Positions 1 through 6,412 of a stretch of 8,653 bases of DNA are shown here, one piece after another. A program made the position numbers and the translations under genes. The notes beneath the pieces were generated by a model. The model did not search any database, had not been told where the DNA came from, and saw only the letters and a list, made by a program, of their open reading frames with translations. The stretch covers positions 1-8,653 of the forward strand of contig JAFGQF010000207.1 of NCBI GenBank assembly GCA_016935775.1, read 5' to 3'. How positions within the stretch are numbered: position 1 is the stretch's first letter; every line of letters starts with the position of its first letter. Source of the DNA: Caldifarciminota bacterium (GTDB lineage: Bacteria; Hydrothermota; Tepidihabitantia; Tepidihabitantales; Tepidihabitantaceae).

Positions 1-634
1 CGGCCGGGTCGGCGGGTTCGGTGTCCGAGCAGTTGACCGCGAGGACCACCGGTTTCAGGACGAACAGGCCGAGGTCGCGGACCGCGGTCCTTTCTTCGGG
101 ATGCAGTTCCGGGGCGCGGAAGCCCCCGGCCAGCGAACCGGCCAGCGCCTCGAGCGCGGACAGCAGCCGGTCGTGCTCGGTGTTCTTCGTCTCCTTGCGG
201 ACGTGGTCGAGCCGTTTCTCGACCACCGCCAGGTCGGCGATGGCGAGCTCGGCTTCGACCACCGCGACGTCGCGGTCCGGGTCCACCGTATCGAAGACGT
301 GGGGGATGTCCGGGGCCGCGTAGTTGCGGGTGAGGTGGAGCAGCAGGTGCGCCTCGCGGATGTGGGCGAGGAACCGGTTGCCCAGGCCCTCGCCGGTGCT
401 GGCGCCCCTGACCAGCCCGGCGATGTCGGCGAAGTCGATGTGGGCCGGGGTTAGCTTGTCGGGCCTGAGCAGCGCGCCGATGCGTTCGAGCCGCTCGTCC
501 GGCACTTGGGCCACGCCGACGTTGCGGTCGACGGTGGTGAAGGGATAGAGGTCCACTTTCGCGGCCGCGCCGGTGAGCAGATTGAAGAGCGACGACTTGC
601 CGGCGTTGGGCAGGCCGACGATGCCGACCTTCAT
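1..634 (-). CDS. ychF: YchF/OLA1-family ribosome-associated P-loop NTPase, 3' part missing
   Basis: The frame opens with ATG at 634 and runs off the left edge after 211 codons; the family is about 360 residues, so the end of the helical region and the TGS domain lie outside. Visible motifs are the Walker A/G1 loop GLPNAGKSS (residues 7-15), YPFTT (30-34, switch I/G2), DIAGLV (70-75, G3) followed by the family signature GEGLGN (81-86) and FLAHIRE, and KPVVLAVNCSD (194-204) at the G4 position. YchF binds ribosomes and is known for preferring ATP over GTP because G4 is NxxE rather than NKxD; here it reads NCSD. The ATG overlaps the pth stop (ATGA, 631-634), with GGGGA six bases upstream, so translation is probably coupled to pth. 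The pth-ychF pairing is common in bacteria. The identification is secure; only the C-terminus is unseen. Confidence 0.97.
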   Translation of the reverse strand, partial: MKVGIVGLPNAGKSSLFNLLTGAAAKVDLYPFTTVDRNVGVAQVPDERLERIGALLRPDKLTPAHIDFADIAGLVRGASTGEGLGNRFLAHIREAHLLLHLTRNYAAPDIPHVFDTVDPDRDVAVVEAELAIADLAVVEKRLDHVRKETKNTEHDRLLSALEALAGSLAGGFRAPELHPEERTAVRDLGLFVLKPVVLAVNCSDTEPADPA

Positions 635-1194
635 TCGGCTTCCCCGGCAGCCGCGTTGTAGCGGTTCATCGCCGGCTCGAGCCCGTGCTCGGCCGCGCAG
701 AGGCAGGCGTCGGCCGCGCGGTCGAGCAGGTCGGGCAGGGCCGTTCGCTCGCCCGGCGCGAAGTTGGCCAGCACCCAGTCGGCGCTGTCCATTTCCGGCG
801 GCGGCTCGCCGACCCCGAACCGGAGCCGGGCGAAACGGTCGGTGCCGAGCCGGTAGATGATCGAGGCGAGCCCCTTGTGGCCGCCGTCCGAGCCCGCGGG
901 CCGGAGCCTCAGCCGGCCGAACGGCAGCCAGATGTCGTCGCAGACGACCAGCAGGTCGTCGGGTTCGGCGGCGAGCTGTTCCTTGACCGGGACCCCGGAT
1001 TCGTTCATCCAGAGCATCGGCTTGACCAGCCGCAGCACCCGGTCCGCGAACGGGCCCCGGGCGATGTCGCGGCCGGGCCGGTGCCGGAACCGGAGCCCGA
1101 GCCGGCGCGCGACCGTGTCGGCCACCATGAACCCGACGTTGTGCCGGGTGGCGGCGTAGCGGTCGCCCGGGTTGCCGAGCCCGCAGACGGTCAT
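631..1194 (-). CDS. pth: peptidyl-tRNA hydrolase (Pth1)
   Basis: 187 residues, close to the usual 185-195. The enzyme releases peptides from prematurely dropped peptidyl-tRNA in the cytoplasm. The N-terminal signature GLGNPG (5-10) is followed by TRHNVGF, giving the catalytic histidine H18. N64 in the MN pair, D86 in the CDD segment and H106 in GGHKGL match E. coli N68, D93 and H113. The residue after H106 is Lys where E. coli has Asn114, a substitution I expect in other bacterial Pth proteins. The ATG lies 4 nt after the rplY stop, and the purine-rich 3' end of rplY (AAGGA and AAGAAG runs) supplies the likely ribosome-binding region. The end overlaps the ychF start by 4 nt. The N-terminus is a few residues shorter than in E. 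coli, but the first beta strand is present, so this start is reasonable. Confidence 0.97.
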   Translation of the reverse strand: MTVCGLGNPGDRYAATRHNVGFMVADTVARRLGLRFRHRPGRDIARGPFADRVLRLVKPMLWMNESGVPVKEQLAAEPDDLLVVCDDIWLPFGRLRLRPAGSDGGHKGLASIIYRLGTDRFARLRFGVGEPPPEMDSADWVLANFAPGERTALPDLLDRAADACLCAAEHGLEPAMNRYNAAAGEAE

Positions 1195-1198
1195 CGGG

Positions 1199-1873
1199 CT
1201 ACTTCTTTTCCTTTTTCTCCTCGGGCTCTTCCTTCGCGGCCTTCTCCTTGATGACCTCGGGCTCCTTGGCCGCCTCCTCGCCCGGGACCGCCTCGGCGTC
1301 CGCGCCCGGCGTCGTCTCCACGATCTTGCGCGGCGCGAGGATGCTCACCACCGCCGACTCGAGCGGCAGGATGAACTCGACATCCTCGGACGGCAGGTCG
1401 GAGAGGTGGACCGACTGGCCCATCTGCATCTCGCTGATGTCGATTTCGAAGTGTTCGGGGATCTTGTCGATGGTCGCCCGGACCGGCACCTCGCGCAGCA
1501 GGTGGTCGAGCAGGCCGCCGGCCTTGACCCCGGCGGCGGTGCCCCGAAGCAGGACCGGGACGTTCATCGTGATCTTCTCGTCGGCGTGGACCTTCTGGAA
1601 GTCGACGTGGAGCAGTTCGTCGTTCACCGGGTTGCGCTGGATCGTCTTGATGACGCAGCGGGTGGTCTTGCCGTCGAGCTGGAGTTCGACGATCGGGCTG
1701 TGGCCGCGGATCGCCTTGAGCAGTTGCTTGAAGTTGTGGGCGTTGATGGCCAGCAGCTGCGACGGGTCGCCGTGGCCGTACATCACGGCCGGGACCGAGC
1801 CGGCCCGGCGCAGCCGTCGCATCCGGCCCTTGCCGGTCTCACTGCGAGTGGTTGCTTCTACCAGGTATGCCAT
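1199..1873 (-). CDS. rplY: 50S ribosomal protein L25, CTC/TL5 long form
   Basis: 224 residues. Residues 1-93 are the 5S rRNA-binding L25 beta-barrel: the segments GKGRMRRLRRAG (14-25) and VPAVMYGHG (27-35), and the VNDELLHVDFQKV region ending the domain. Residues about 95-182 form the second, TL5/CTC-type domain (MNVPVLLRGTAAGVKAGG, then VPVRATIDKIPEHFEIDI). From about 185 to the end is a low-complexity tail of Ala, Glu and Lys ending in KKEKK. The protein binds 5S rRNA in the large subunit; the long form was described as general stress protein Ctc in Bacillus and TL5 in Thermus. GAGAGGAG lies just upstream of the ATG. The gene sits 15 nt after prs and 4 nt before pth, an order (prs-rplY-pth-ychF) seen in many bacteria. 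Confidence 0.96.
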   Translation of the reverse strand: MAYLVEATTRSETGKGRMRRLRRAGSVPAVMYGHGDPSQLLAINAHNFKQLLKAIRGHSPIVELQLDGKTTRCVIKTIQRNPVNDELLHVDFQKVHADEKITMNVPVLLRGTAAGVKAGGLLDHLLREVPVRATIDKIPEHFEIDISEMQMGQSVHLSDLPSEDVEFILPLESAVVSILAPRKIVETTPGADAEAVPGEEAAKEPEVIKEKAAKEEPEEKKEKK

Positions 1874-1876
1874 GGT

Positions 1877-1884
1877 CTCCTCTC
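1877..1884 (-). promoter_or_regulatory. Shine-Dalgarno of rplY
   Basis: On the minus strand this reads GAGAGGAG, 3 nt before the rplY ATG (5 nt if GAGAGG is the paired core). It fills most of the 15-nt prs-rplY gap and fixes the ATG at 1873 as the start. It shows that downstream genes of this operon use ordinary Shine-Dalgarno initiation, unlike the two genes flanking 6328-6417. Confidence 0.8.
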
Positions 1885-1888
1885 GGGT

Positions 1889-2830
1889 TTAAAGGAACAG
1901 CGAGCTGACCGATTCGTCGCGGTGGATGCGGAGGATGGCCTCGGCAAGCAGCGGCGAAACGGACAGCACCTTGATTTTTTCGTGTTGCCGCTCGGGCGGC
2001 AGTTCGATGGTGTCGGTGACGGTGATGCCGGTCATCTCCGAGCCGGCGAGCCGGTCGAGCGCCGGGCCGGAGAGCACCGCGTGGGTGGCGAGCGCGGAGA
2101 CGCTCTTCGCTCCCTGCTTCAGCAGCGCCCGGGCCGCCGCGACCAGCGTGCCGCCGGTGTCGATCATGTCGTCGTAGATCAGCGCGTGCCGGCCGCTGAC
2201 TTCGCCGACGACGTTGGCGACCTCGGCCTGGTTGGGGCCGGTGCGACGCTTGTCGATGATGGCGATCGGGATGTGGTCGGCGAGCCGGAAGGCGAAGCCC
2301 CGGGCGCGGTTGGCCCGGCCGGTGTCGGGAGCGACGATGACGGTGTCGGATAGGTCGCGGGCTGCCAGGTGCTCGATGAACACCGGCGTGGAGTAGAGGT
2401 GGTCGACCGGTATGTCGAAGAATCCCTGGATTTGCTCGGCGTGGAGTTCCATCGTCAGGATGCGGTCGGCGCCGGCCCGGGTGAGCAGGTTGGCGACCAG
2501 CTTGGCCGAAAGCGGGACGCGCGGCTGGTCTTTGCGGTCCTGGCGCGCGTAGCCGAAGTAGGGGACGACCGCGGTCACCCGCGCGGCCGAGGCACGCCTG
2601 AGCGCGTCGATGAAGAGCAGCAGCTCGAACAGGTTGTCGGCCGGCGGCAGGGTGGACTGGACGACGAAGACGTCGTGGCCGCGGACGTTCTCGTTGACGT
2701 TGATGCGGATCTCGCCGTCGGCGAAGTTCCGCACCTCGGCCGCGCCCGGCGTTACGTCCAGGTGCGCGCAGATTTTCGCGGCCAGCTTCGGGCTGGCACG
2801 GCCGGTGAAGACCTTCAGCTGCGGGTGCAT
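1889..2830 (-). CDS. prs: ribose-phosphate pyrophosphokinase (PRPP synthetase), class I
   Basis: 313 residues, the standard class I length. It transfers pyrophosphate from ATP to ribose 5-phosphate, making PRPP for nucleotide, His and Trp synthesis in the cytoplasm. Landmarks are NFADGEI (35-41), YFGYARQDRK (91-100, ATP-binding region), MELHAEQIQGFF (127-138) with catalytic H130, the DKRR catalytic-loop start (193-196, K194 and R196), the PRPP-binding loop DDMIDTGGT (220-228), and the C-terminal ESVSSLF matching the usual ESISxLF. The pyrophosphate loop reads PDTGRANRAR (168-177), where most class I enzymes have a second glycine (as in PDxGGVxRA); R172 replaces it. GAGG precedes the ATG by 4 nt. 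The gene follows tRNA-Gln by 30 nt and precedes rplY by 15 nt. Confidence 0.98.
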   Translation of the reverse strand: MHPQLKVFTGRASPKLAAKICAHLDVTPGAAEVRNFADGEIRINVNENVRGHDVFVVQSTLPPADNLFELLLFIDALRRASAARVTAVVPYFGYARQDRKDQPRVPLSAKLVANLLTRAGADRILTMELHAEQIQGFFDIPVDHLYSTPVFIEHLAARDLSDTVIVAPDTGRANRARGFAFRLADHIPIAIIDKRRTGPNQAEVANVVGEVSGRHALIYDDMIDTGGTLVAAARALLKQGAKSVSALATHAVLSGPALDRLAGSEMTGITVTDTIELPPERQHEKIKVLSVSPLLAEAILRIHRDESVSSLFL

Positions 2831-2834
2831 GCTG

Positions 2835-2838
2835 CCTC
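2835..2838 (-). promoter_or_regulatory. Shine-Dalgarno of prs
   Basis: Minus-strand GAGG (within GCGAGG), 4 nt before the prs ATG, in the 30-nt interval between the tRNA-Gln 3' end and prs. No promoter hexamers are visible in this interval, so prs is probably translated from an mRNA whose 5' end is produced when the tRNA is cut out. Confidence 0.65.
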
Positions 2839-2860
2839 GCTTTCAGTTTGCCTGTTCAAG

Positions 2861-2931
2861 CTGGGGCGGAAGGACTCGAACCTTCACACCAGGATCCAAA
2901 ATCCTGGGTCCTGCCGTTAGACGACGCCCCA
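2861..2931 (-). tRNA. tRNA-Gln (anticodon UUG)
   Basis: Reading the minus strand from 2931, all arms fold: acceptor TGGGGCG/CGCCCCA (7 bp), D stem GTCT/GGAC with one G-U pair, anticodon stem CAGGA/TCCTG around the loop TTTTGGA (anticodon TTG), a four-base variable region, and T stem GAAGG/CCTTC around TTCGAGT. The weak U1-A72 pair and discriminator G73 (2861) are classic glutamine identity elements. No CCA is encoded: the bases after G73 are CTT, so a CCA-adding enzyme is needed. The gene lies 1 nt after the ispE stop and 30 nt before prs, so it is almost certainly excised from the operon transcript by RNase P and 3' nucleases. Confidence 0.97.
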
Positions 2932-2932
2932 A

Positions 2933-3826
2933 TCAGCGTCCGGGCAGACGGTCGGGCGACGGGAGGGACCGGGTGGTGATGGCGCGAAAGCCGAGGCGGG
3001 CGAGCGCGGCCATCGGGTCATCCCGGACCGGTCCGGAAACCAGGCCGTAGACCGTACTGCCGGAACCGGAGAGGCCGGCCGCCGCGCAGCCCGAGTCAAG
3101 CAGCAGCCTGCAGGCCCGCCGCAGTCGCGGGTGGCGGGCGAAGACCACCGGCTCGAAGCTGTTCCTAACCAGCCGGGCGGCCCGTTCCGGTTCGTTGTTC
3201 CGCAACCTTGCGGCGAGAATCTTAGGTGACATGGGCGGCCCTGTCAAACCGGCCGGCCGGGAGCGGTCGAGCCGGTTGTAGGCCCAGCGGGTGGAGACCC
3301 CGAACCCGGGCAGGCACAGGATGATGTTCAGCGCGGGCAGGCGCAGGGGCCGGAGTCGTTCGCCGCGGCCCCGGGCCGCGCAGGGCCGTCCGAGGACGAG
3401 GGCCGGCACGTCGGAGCCGAGCCGGGCGCCGAGCCGGAGCAGCCGGGAAAGGCTCAGCGGTTCGCCGAGCAGCCGGTTGAGCCCGCGCAGGACAGCGGCC
3501 GCGTCCGCGCTGCCGCCGCCGAGCCCGGCGCCGGGCGGAACCCGCTTGGTGATGCGGATGGCGCAGCCGGCCGGTGACCGGACCGTGTCGAGCAGCAGCC
3601 GGGCCGCCTGCCAGGCGAGGTTGCTTTCGTCCTCGGGCACGCCCGGGCAGTCACAGCGCAGCCTGATGCCGGATCGGCGCAGCGCCAGCTCAACGGTGTC
3701 GCCGAACTCGAGCGGGAGGATGACGGTCGTGATGTCGTGGAAGCCGTCCGGCCGCGCTCCGCCGACCCACAGCCCGAGGTTGACCTTGGCCGGGGCCGCC
3801 AGTCGCAGCCGGTGCGAAGCGTTCAT
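2933..3826 (-). CDS. ispE: 4-diphosphocytidyl-2-C-methyl-D-erythritol kinase
   Basis: 297 residues, near the family norm of 280-300. IspE is the ATP-dependent GHMP kinase of the MEP isoprenoid pathway. PAKVNLGLWV (12-21) carries K14, and RPDGFHDI (25-32) corresponds to the RxDGYHE substrate motif. VPPGAGLGGGSADAA (96-110) is the ATP-binding glycine loop, GSDVPA (137-142) contains the catalytic Asp D139, and LSGSGSTVYG (252-261) is the C-terminal GHMP motif. The ATG overlaps the stop of the upstream hydrolase (ATGA, 3823-3826) with only a weak AGG upstream, suggesting translational coupling. The stop is 1 nt from tRNA-Gln. Codons around residues 193-205 are unusually AT-ended (GGT, TTG, ACA, TCA, CCT, ATT), coinciding with a probable internal promoter. 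Confidence 0.96.
   Translation of the reverse strand: MNASHRLRLAAPAKVNLGLWVGGARPDGFHDITTVILPLEFGDTVELALRRSGIRLRCDCPGVPEDESNLAWQAARLLLDTVRSPAGCAIRITKRVPPGAGLGGGSADAAAVLRGLNRLLGEPLSLSRLLRLGARLGSDVPALVLGRPCAARGRGERLRPLRLPALNIILCLPGFGVSTRWAYNRLDRSRPAGLTGPPMSPKILAARLRNNEPERAARLVRNSFEPVVFARHPRLRRACRLLLDSGCAAAGLSGSGSTVYGLVSGPVRDDPMAALARLGFRAITTRSLPSPDRLPGR
3219..3247 (-). promoter_or_regulatory. probable internal sigma70-type promoter within ispE
   Basis: On the minus strand TTGACA (3247-3242, perfect -35) is followed by a 17-bp spacer and TAAGAT (3224-3219, 4 of 6 to TATAAT). Transcription would start near 3212, about 280 nt before tRNA-Gln, and would cover tRNA-prs-rplY-pth-ychF without the hydrolase or intact ispE. 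The encoding codons TTG ACA and CCT AAG ATT break the otherwise GC-ended codon pattern exactly at both hexamers, which argues against chance. No start codon is close enough for a leaderless gene. Confidence 0.55.
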
Positions 3827-6327
3827 TCGGCCTGCCAGGTCGAGACCGGGTCGAGCTGCCAGTCCGTCCCGAAGAAGCCAGCCGCTCGGACCCCGGCCCA
3901 GCCCTCGCGCCGGACCGTGCGGTCGAAGACCACGAAGTCCGGGATGCCGGCGCCGGAATGGGCAACGCCCCAGAAACTGGCCAGCCGGGCGTGTTCGGGG
4001 TCGGTGCCGGTGCGAACCAGCACGAGCCGGTTCGGGCTCTCAGGGTTGGGGTAGACGAAAAGTGCGGCGAGGTCGGGCCCGAGGTCCTGTCGGCCGAGCC
4101 AGAGCCGGCCGTCAATCACCCGCAGCGGCAGCTCGCGGCCGATGCGGGCGAGGTAGCGGTTCTCGCGCTCGGTGCCGTAGAGCAGCAGGTTGCGATTGCG
4201 GGCCTGTTCCGCGGTGAGCGCCGTGTCCGCCACGACCTCGCACAGACCGTTGGCCCGGTTCCACCAGCGCAACGCCTCGGCGTTGGCCTCGTCGTAGAGA
4301 GCGCGCGCGGTGGCCGGGTCGCCGGTGCCGAAGACGAGCAGGAACGGCCGGAACATCGCCTGGCGGCACGGGCCGTGGCGCGATGGGGTCTTGGCCAGCC
4401 GGGGAGAGCGCGGGATGCCGAGGCGCCAGCGGTCGCGGTTTCGGTGCAGGGTGACGCGGGCGGGCAGTGATTTCAGCGTGCCGAGGTCCTGGCCGTCGAC
4501 CAGGAGCCGGACCGCTGTCGGGAAGAACAGCGGCTCGACCAGCTCGAGGCTGAAGCGGTTGACGTTGAGCGTGGTGACGGTGATGAGCGAATCGGTGGCG
4601 GTCGCCTCGATCTCGGCGTCCCGGCCGACGATGCCGACCTGCTCGACCGTGACCCACCAGGCCCGGTTGGCGGAGCCGAGGTCGGCGGTGCGGAACCGGA
4701 CGCGGCGCGGGCCGGCAACGCGGCCGCGGTCGCGGATCCAGCCGATGAGCGCGGTGTCGTCGGACACGGTTGTGCCGAGCGAATCGTCGGTCCACCAGTG
4801 CTTGCGGCCCGCAACCTCGCGGTAGCGGAACTCGTAGCCGAGTTCGTCGAGCCGGGCGGCAAAGTTGCGGCCGTGCAGGGCCGGGACGTTGTCGTCGAGC
4901 CCGCCGTGGAGGATGAAGGCCGGGACGTTGATCAGGTTTGTCATCAGCGCCGGGACGTTGTCCTGCCGGAGCGCGGCATCCCGATGGGCGAGAGCGCCCG
5001 GCTGGGCCAGGACCGCGCTCTTCTGCATGAACCACGGCACGTAGAGCTGGTGGGTGGGCCAGCTAGCCTGGGGCGCGACCGCGGCGAACCGGTCGGGGTG
5101 GCAGGTGGCGACGTGCCAGGCGCCGTGCCCACCCATCGAGCCGCCGGTGAGCAGCACCCGGTCCGGGTCAATCGGCAGCCGGGCCAGCACCGTGTCGAGC
5201 ACTTCGATGGCGTCGAGCCGGCCCCAGTCCTGCCAGTCGAAACCGTAGGGCCGGCGGTTGGTGGGCGCGACCACGAAGGCCCAGTCCTTCTGCCGGTAGG
5301 AGTTCGCCTGGCCGCGCGCCTCGACGCCGGCGCCGTGCAGCGAGAAGATGACCGGGTAGCGCCGCGCCGGGTCGTAGTCCGCCGGGTAGCGGATGCCGTA
5401 GTACTGGCAGGAGCCGTCGATCGCCGAGACAAAGGTTTCGCGCCGGGCATCCTCCGGCTGCCGCGGTCTGAGCTCGAACGTGTCGGTTTGTTCGAACCCG
5501 GCGCCGCACAGGGTCACGACAACCGCCAGCGGCGTGGTGTCGGCGGGTGCCGGGAGCCGGAGGTGGAGCGGGACCTTGCGCACCGAGAAAGGCCCGAACC
5601 CGGCGAGAGTGGTTTCGGCGACGGCCGAGTCGAGCGCGACCGCGAGCCGGACGCTGTCCAGCAAGACGTCGCTTGAGTTCATCACCGGGATGCCGAAGAC
5701 CGCGTCGAGCGGCCGGCCGACGACCGGGTCGGGCGCGGTGATGTCGCCGGTGATGGCCGAGAGCGGCGCGGGCGGAGGGACCAGCGCGAATCGCACCCGG
5801 CGGTCGGCGAACCCGCCGATGCTGAGCAGGATGCGGTTGGTGCCGGAGTCGAGCCGGACCGGGACGCGAAACCAGGCGTCACCGTACGAGTTGCCCGGTA
5901 CCGCGCGGCCGTTGACGACCAGACCGCAGCGGTCGGCGATTGCCAGCCCGACGCAGGCGCGCGGCAGTTCGATTTCGGCCCAGGCGTACCCGGCCGCGTT
6001 GAGCACCGCCAGACCATAGAAGTCCATCAGCGAGTCCCAGAGCACGCTGTCGTAGCCGGTTTCGAGCCAGCCGAGTGAGTCGGCCCGGGCCGCCCGCCAG
6101 CGGACCGTGCCGCCCTGGACCAGCCCGGAGTAGTGGTCGCGGCCGGTGTCGGGGCTGAAGGTGGCCGGGTCTTCGACGATGCCGGTGATGCCCTCGCGCA
6201 CGCCGGCCGGGAACGGGCCCAGGAGCAGCCAGTCGCGGACAAGGACGGTGTCCTCGAGCGGGGGAAGGCCGGCGGCCGGCAACGCGGCGGCCGCGGTGAG
6301 CAGGCCGATGATGACCAGTTGACGCAT
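3823..6327 (-). CDS. secreted multidomain alpha/beta-hydrolase (prolyl oligopeptidase/esterase-like)
   Basis: 834 residues. A signal peptide is clear: MR, a hydrophobic stretch, then LPAAG with cleavage likely near residue 20. Residues about 30-182 look like a beta-sandwich binding module (WLLLGPFP at 33-40, the NGRAVPG and SGTNRILLSIGG segments), and 185-290 like a second beta domain. Residues about 295-535 are the alpha/beta-hydrolase domain: SLHGAG (329-334, oxyanion region), nucleophile S397 in GGSMGGHG, acid D478 in HGGLDDNVP and H510 in GRKHWW. From 640 to the end is a conserved-looking C-terminal region (HGPCRQAMFRPFLLVFGTGD), which I recall from large family members in FCB-type and planctomycete genomes. 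Substrate is unknown: peptide, ester or polysaccharide-linked ester are all possible. Start: an in-frame TAG lies 9 nt upstream, and later starts would lose the positive n-region. No Shine-Dalgarno; predicted leaderless. It overlaps ispE by 4 nt. Confidence 0.86.
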   Translation of the reverse strand: MRQLVIIGLLTAAAALPAAGLPPLEDTVLVRDWLLLGPFPAGVREGITGIVEDPATFSPDTGRDHYSGLVQGGTVRWRAARADSLGWLETGYDSVLWDSLMDFYGLAVLNAAGYAWAEIELPRACVGLAIADRCGLVVNGRAVPGNSYGDAWFRVPVRLDSGTNRILLSIGGFADRRVRFALVPPPAPLSAITGDITAPDPVVGRPLDAVFGIPVMNSSDVLLDSVRLAVALDSAVAETTLAGFGPFSVRKVPLHLRLPAPADTTPLAVVVTLCGAGFEQTDTFELRPRQPEDARRETFVSAIDGSCQYYGIRYPADYDPARRYPVIFSLHGAGVEARGQANSYRQKDWAFVVAPTNRRPYGFDWQDWGRLDAIEVLDTVLARLPIDPDRVLLTGGSMGGHGAWHVATCHPDRFAAVAPQASWPTHQLYVPWFMQKSAVLAQPGALAHRDAALRQDNVPALMTNLINVPAFILHGGLDDNVPALHGRNFAARLDELGYEFRYREVAGRKHWWTDDSLGTTVSDDTALIGWIRDRGRVAGPRRVRFRTADLGSANRAWWVTVEQVGIVGRDAEIEATATDSLITVTTLNVNRFSLELVEPLFFPTAVRLLVDGQDLGTLKSLPARVTLHRNRDRWRLGIPRSPRLAKTPSRHGPCRQAMFRPFLLVFGTGDPATARALYDEANAEALRWWNRANGLCEVVADTALTAEQARNRNLLLYGTERENRYLARIGRELPLRVIDGRLWLGRQDLGPDLAALFVYPNPESPNRLVLVRTGTDPEHARLASFWGVAHSGAGIPDFVVFDRTVRREGWAGVRAAGFFGTDWQLDPVSTWQAE

Positions 6328-6332
6328 AGCCG

Positions 6333-6360
6333 ACTATAGCGCAACCCGGGGCCGAATCAA
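6333..6360 (-). promoter_or_regulatory. sigma70-type promoter of the hydrolase-led operon, probably leaderless
   Basis: Minus-strand TTGATT (6360-6355), a 16-bp spacer, then TATAGT (6338-6333). Only five bases (CGGCT) separate the -10 from the ATG at 6327, so transcription should begin at or within a base of the start codon. The TAG inside the -10 hexamer is in frame with the gene, which excludes any upstream start. No Shine-Dalgarno is present. It is the only promoter I see ahead of the six-gene-plus-tRNA cluster. Confidence 0.7.
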
Positions 6361-6384
6361 TCAGCCGCGATTGCGACTAACGTC

Positions 6385-6412
6385 TTGACGCACAACGACT
6401 TCTTTCTATAAT
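6385..6412 (+). promoter_or_regulatory. sigma70-type promoter of the TIM-barrel/epimerase operon, probably leaderless
   Basis: TTGACG (6385-6390), a 16-bp spacer, then a perfect TATAAT (6407-6412). Five bases (CGCCT) separate it from the GTG at 6418, the same geometry as the divergent promoter facing it. The TAA inside the -10 is in frame with the gene, so GTG 6418 is the first possible start. No Shine-Dalgarno is visible before this start or before the alternatives GTG 6430 and TTG 6448. The two -35 hexamers are separated by 24 bp. Confidence 0.78.

Noticed and set aside
1172..2353. 393-codon plus-strand open frame opposite rplY and prs
   Set aside because: It is antisense to two well-identified genes and has an unbalanced Asp/Arg/Val/Gly composition with no recognisable domain.
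4110..4115. TTGACG on the minus strand inside the hydrolase gene, a possible -35
   Set aside because: No -10-like hexamer lies 15-19 bp downstream, and the local codon pattern is not disturbed.
5047..5054. GCTGGTGG, identical to the E. coli Chi sequence
   Set aside because: Chi is species-specific and this octamer is expected by chance in GC-rich coding DNA.
6381..6390. CGTC-TT-GACG inverted repeat overlapping the plus-strand -35, a possible operator
   Set aside because: Four-base arms are too short to claim a regulator site, and no second copy was seen.
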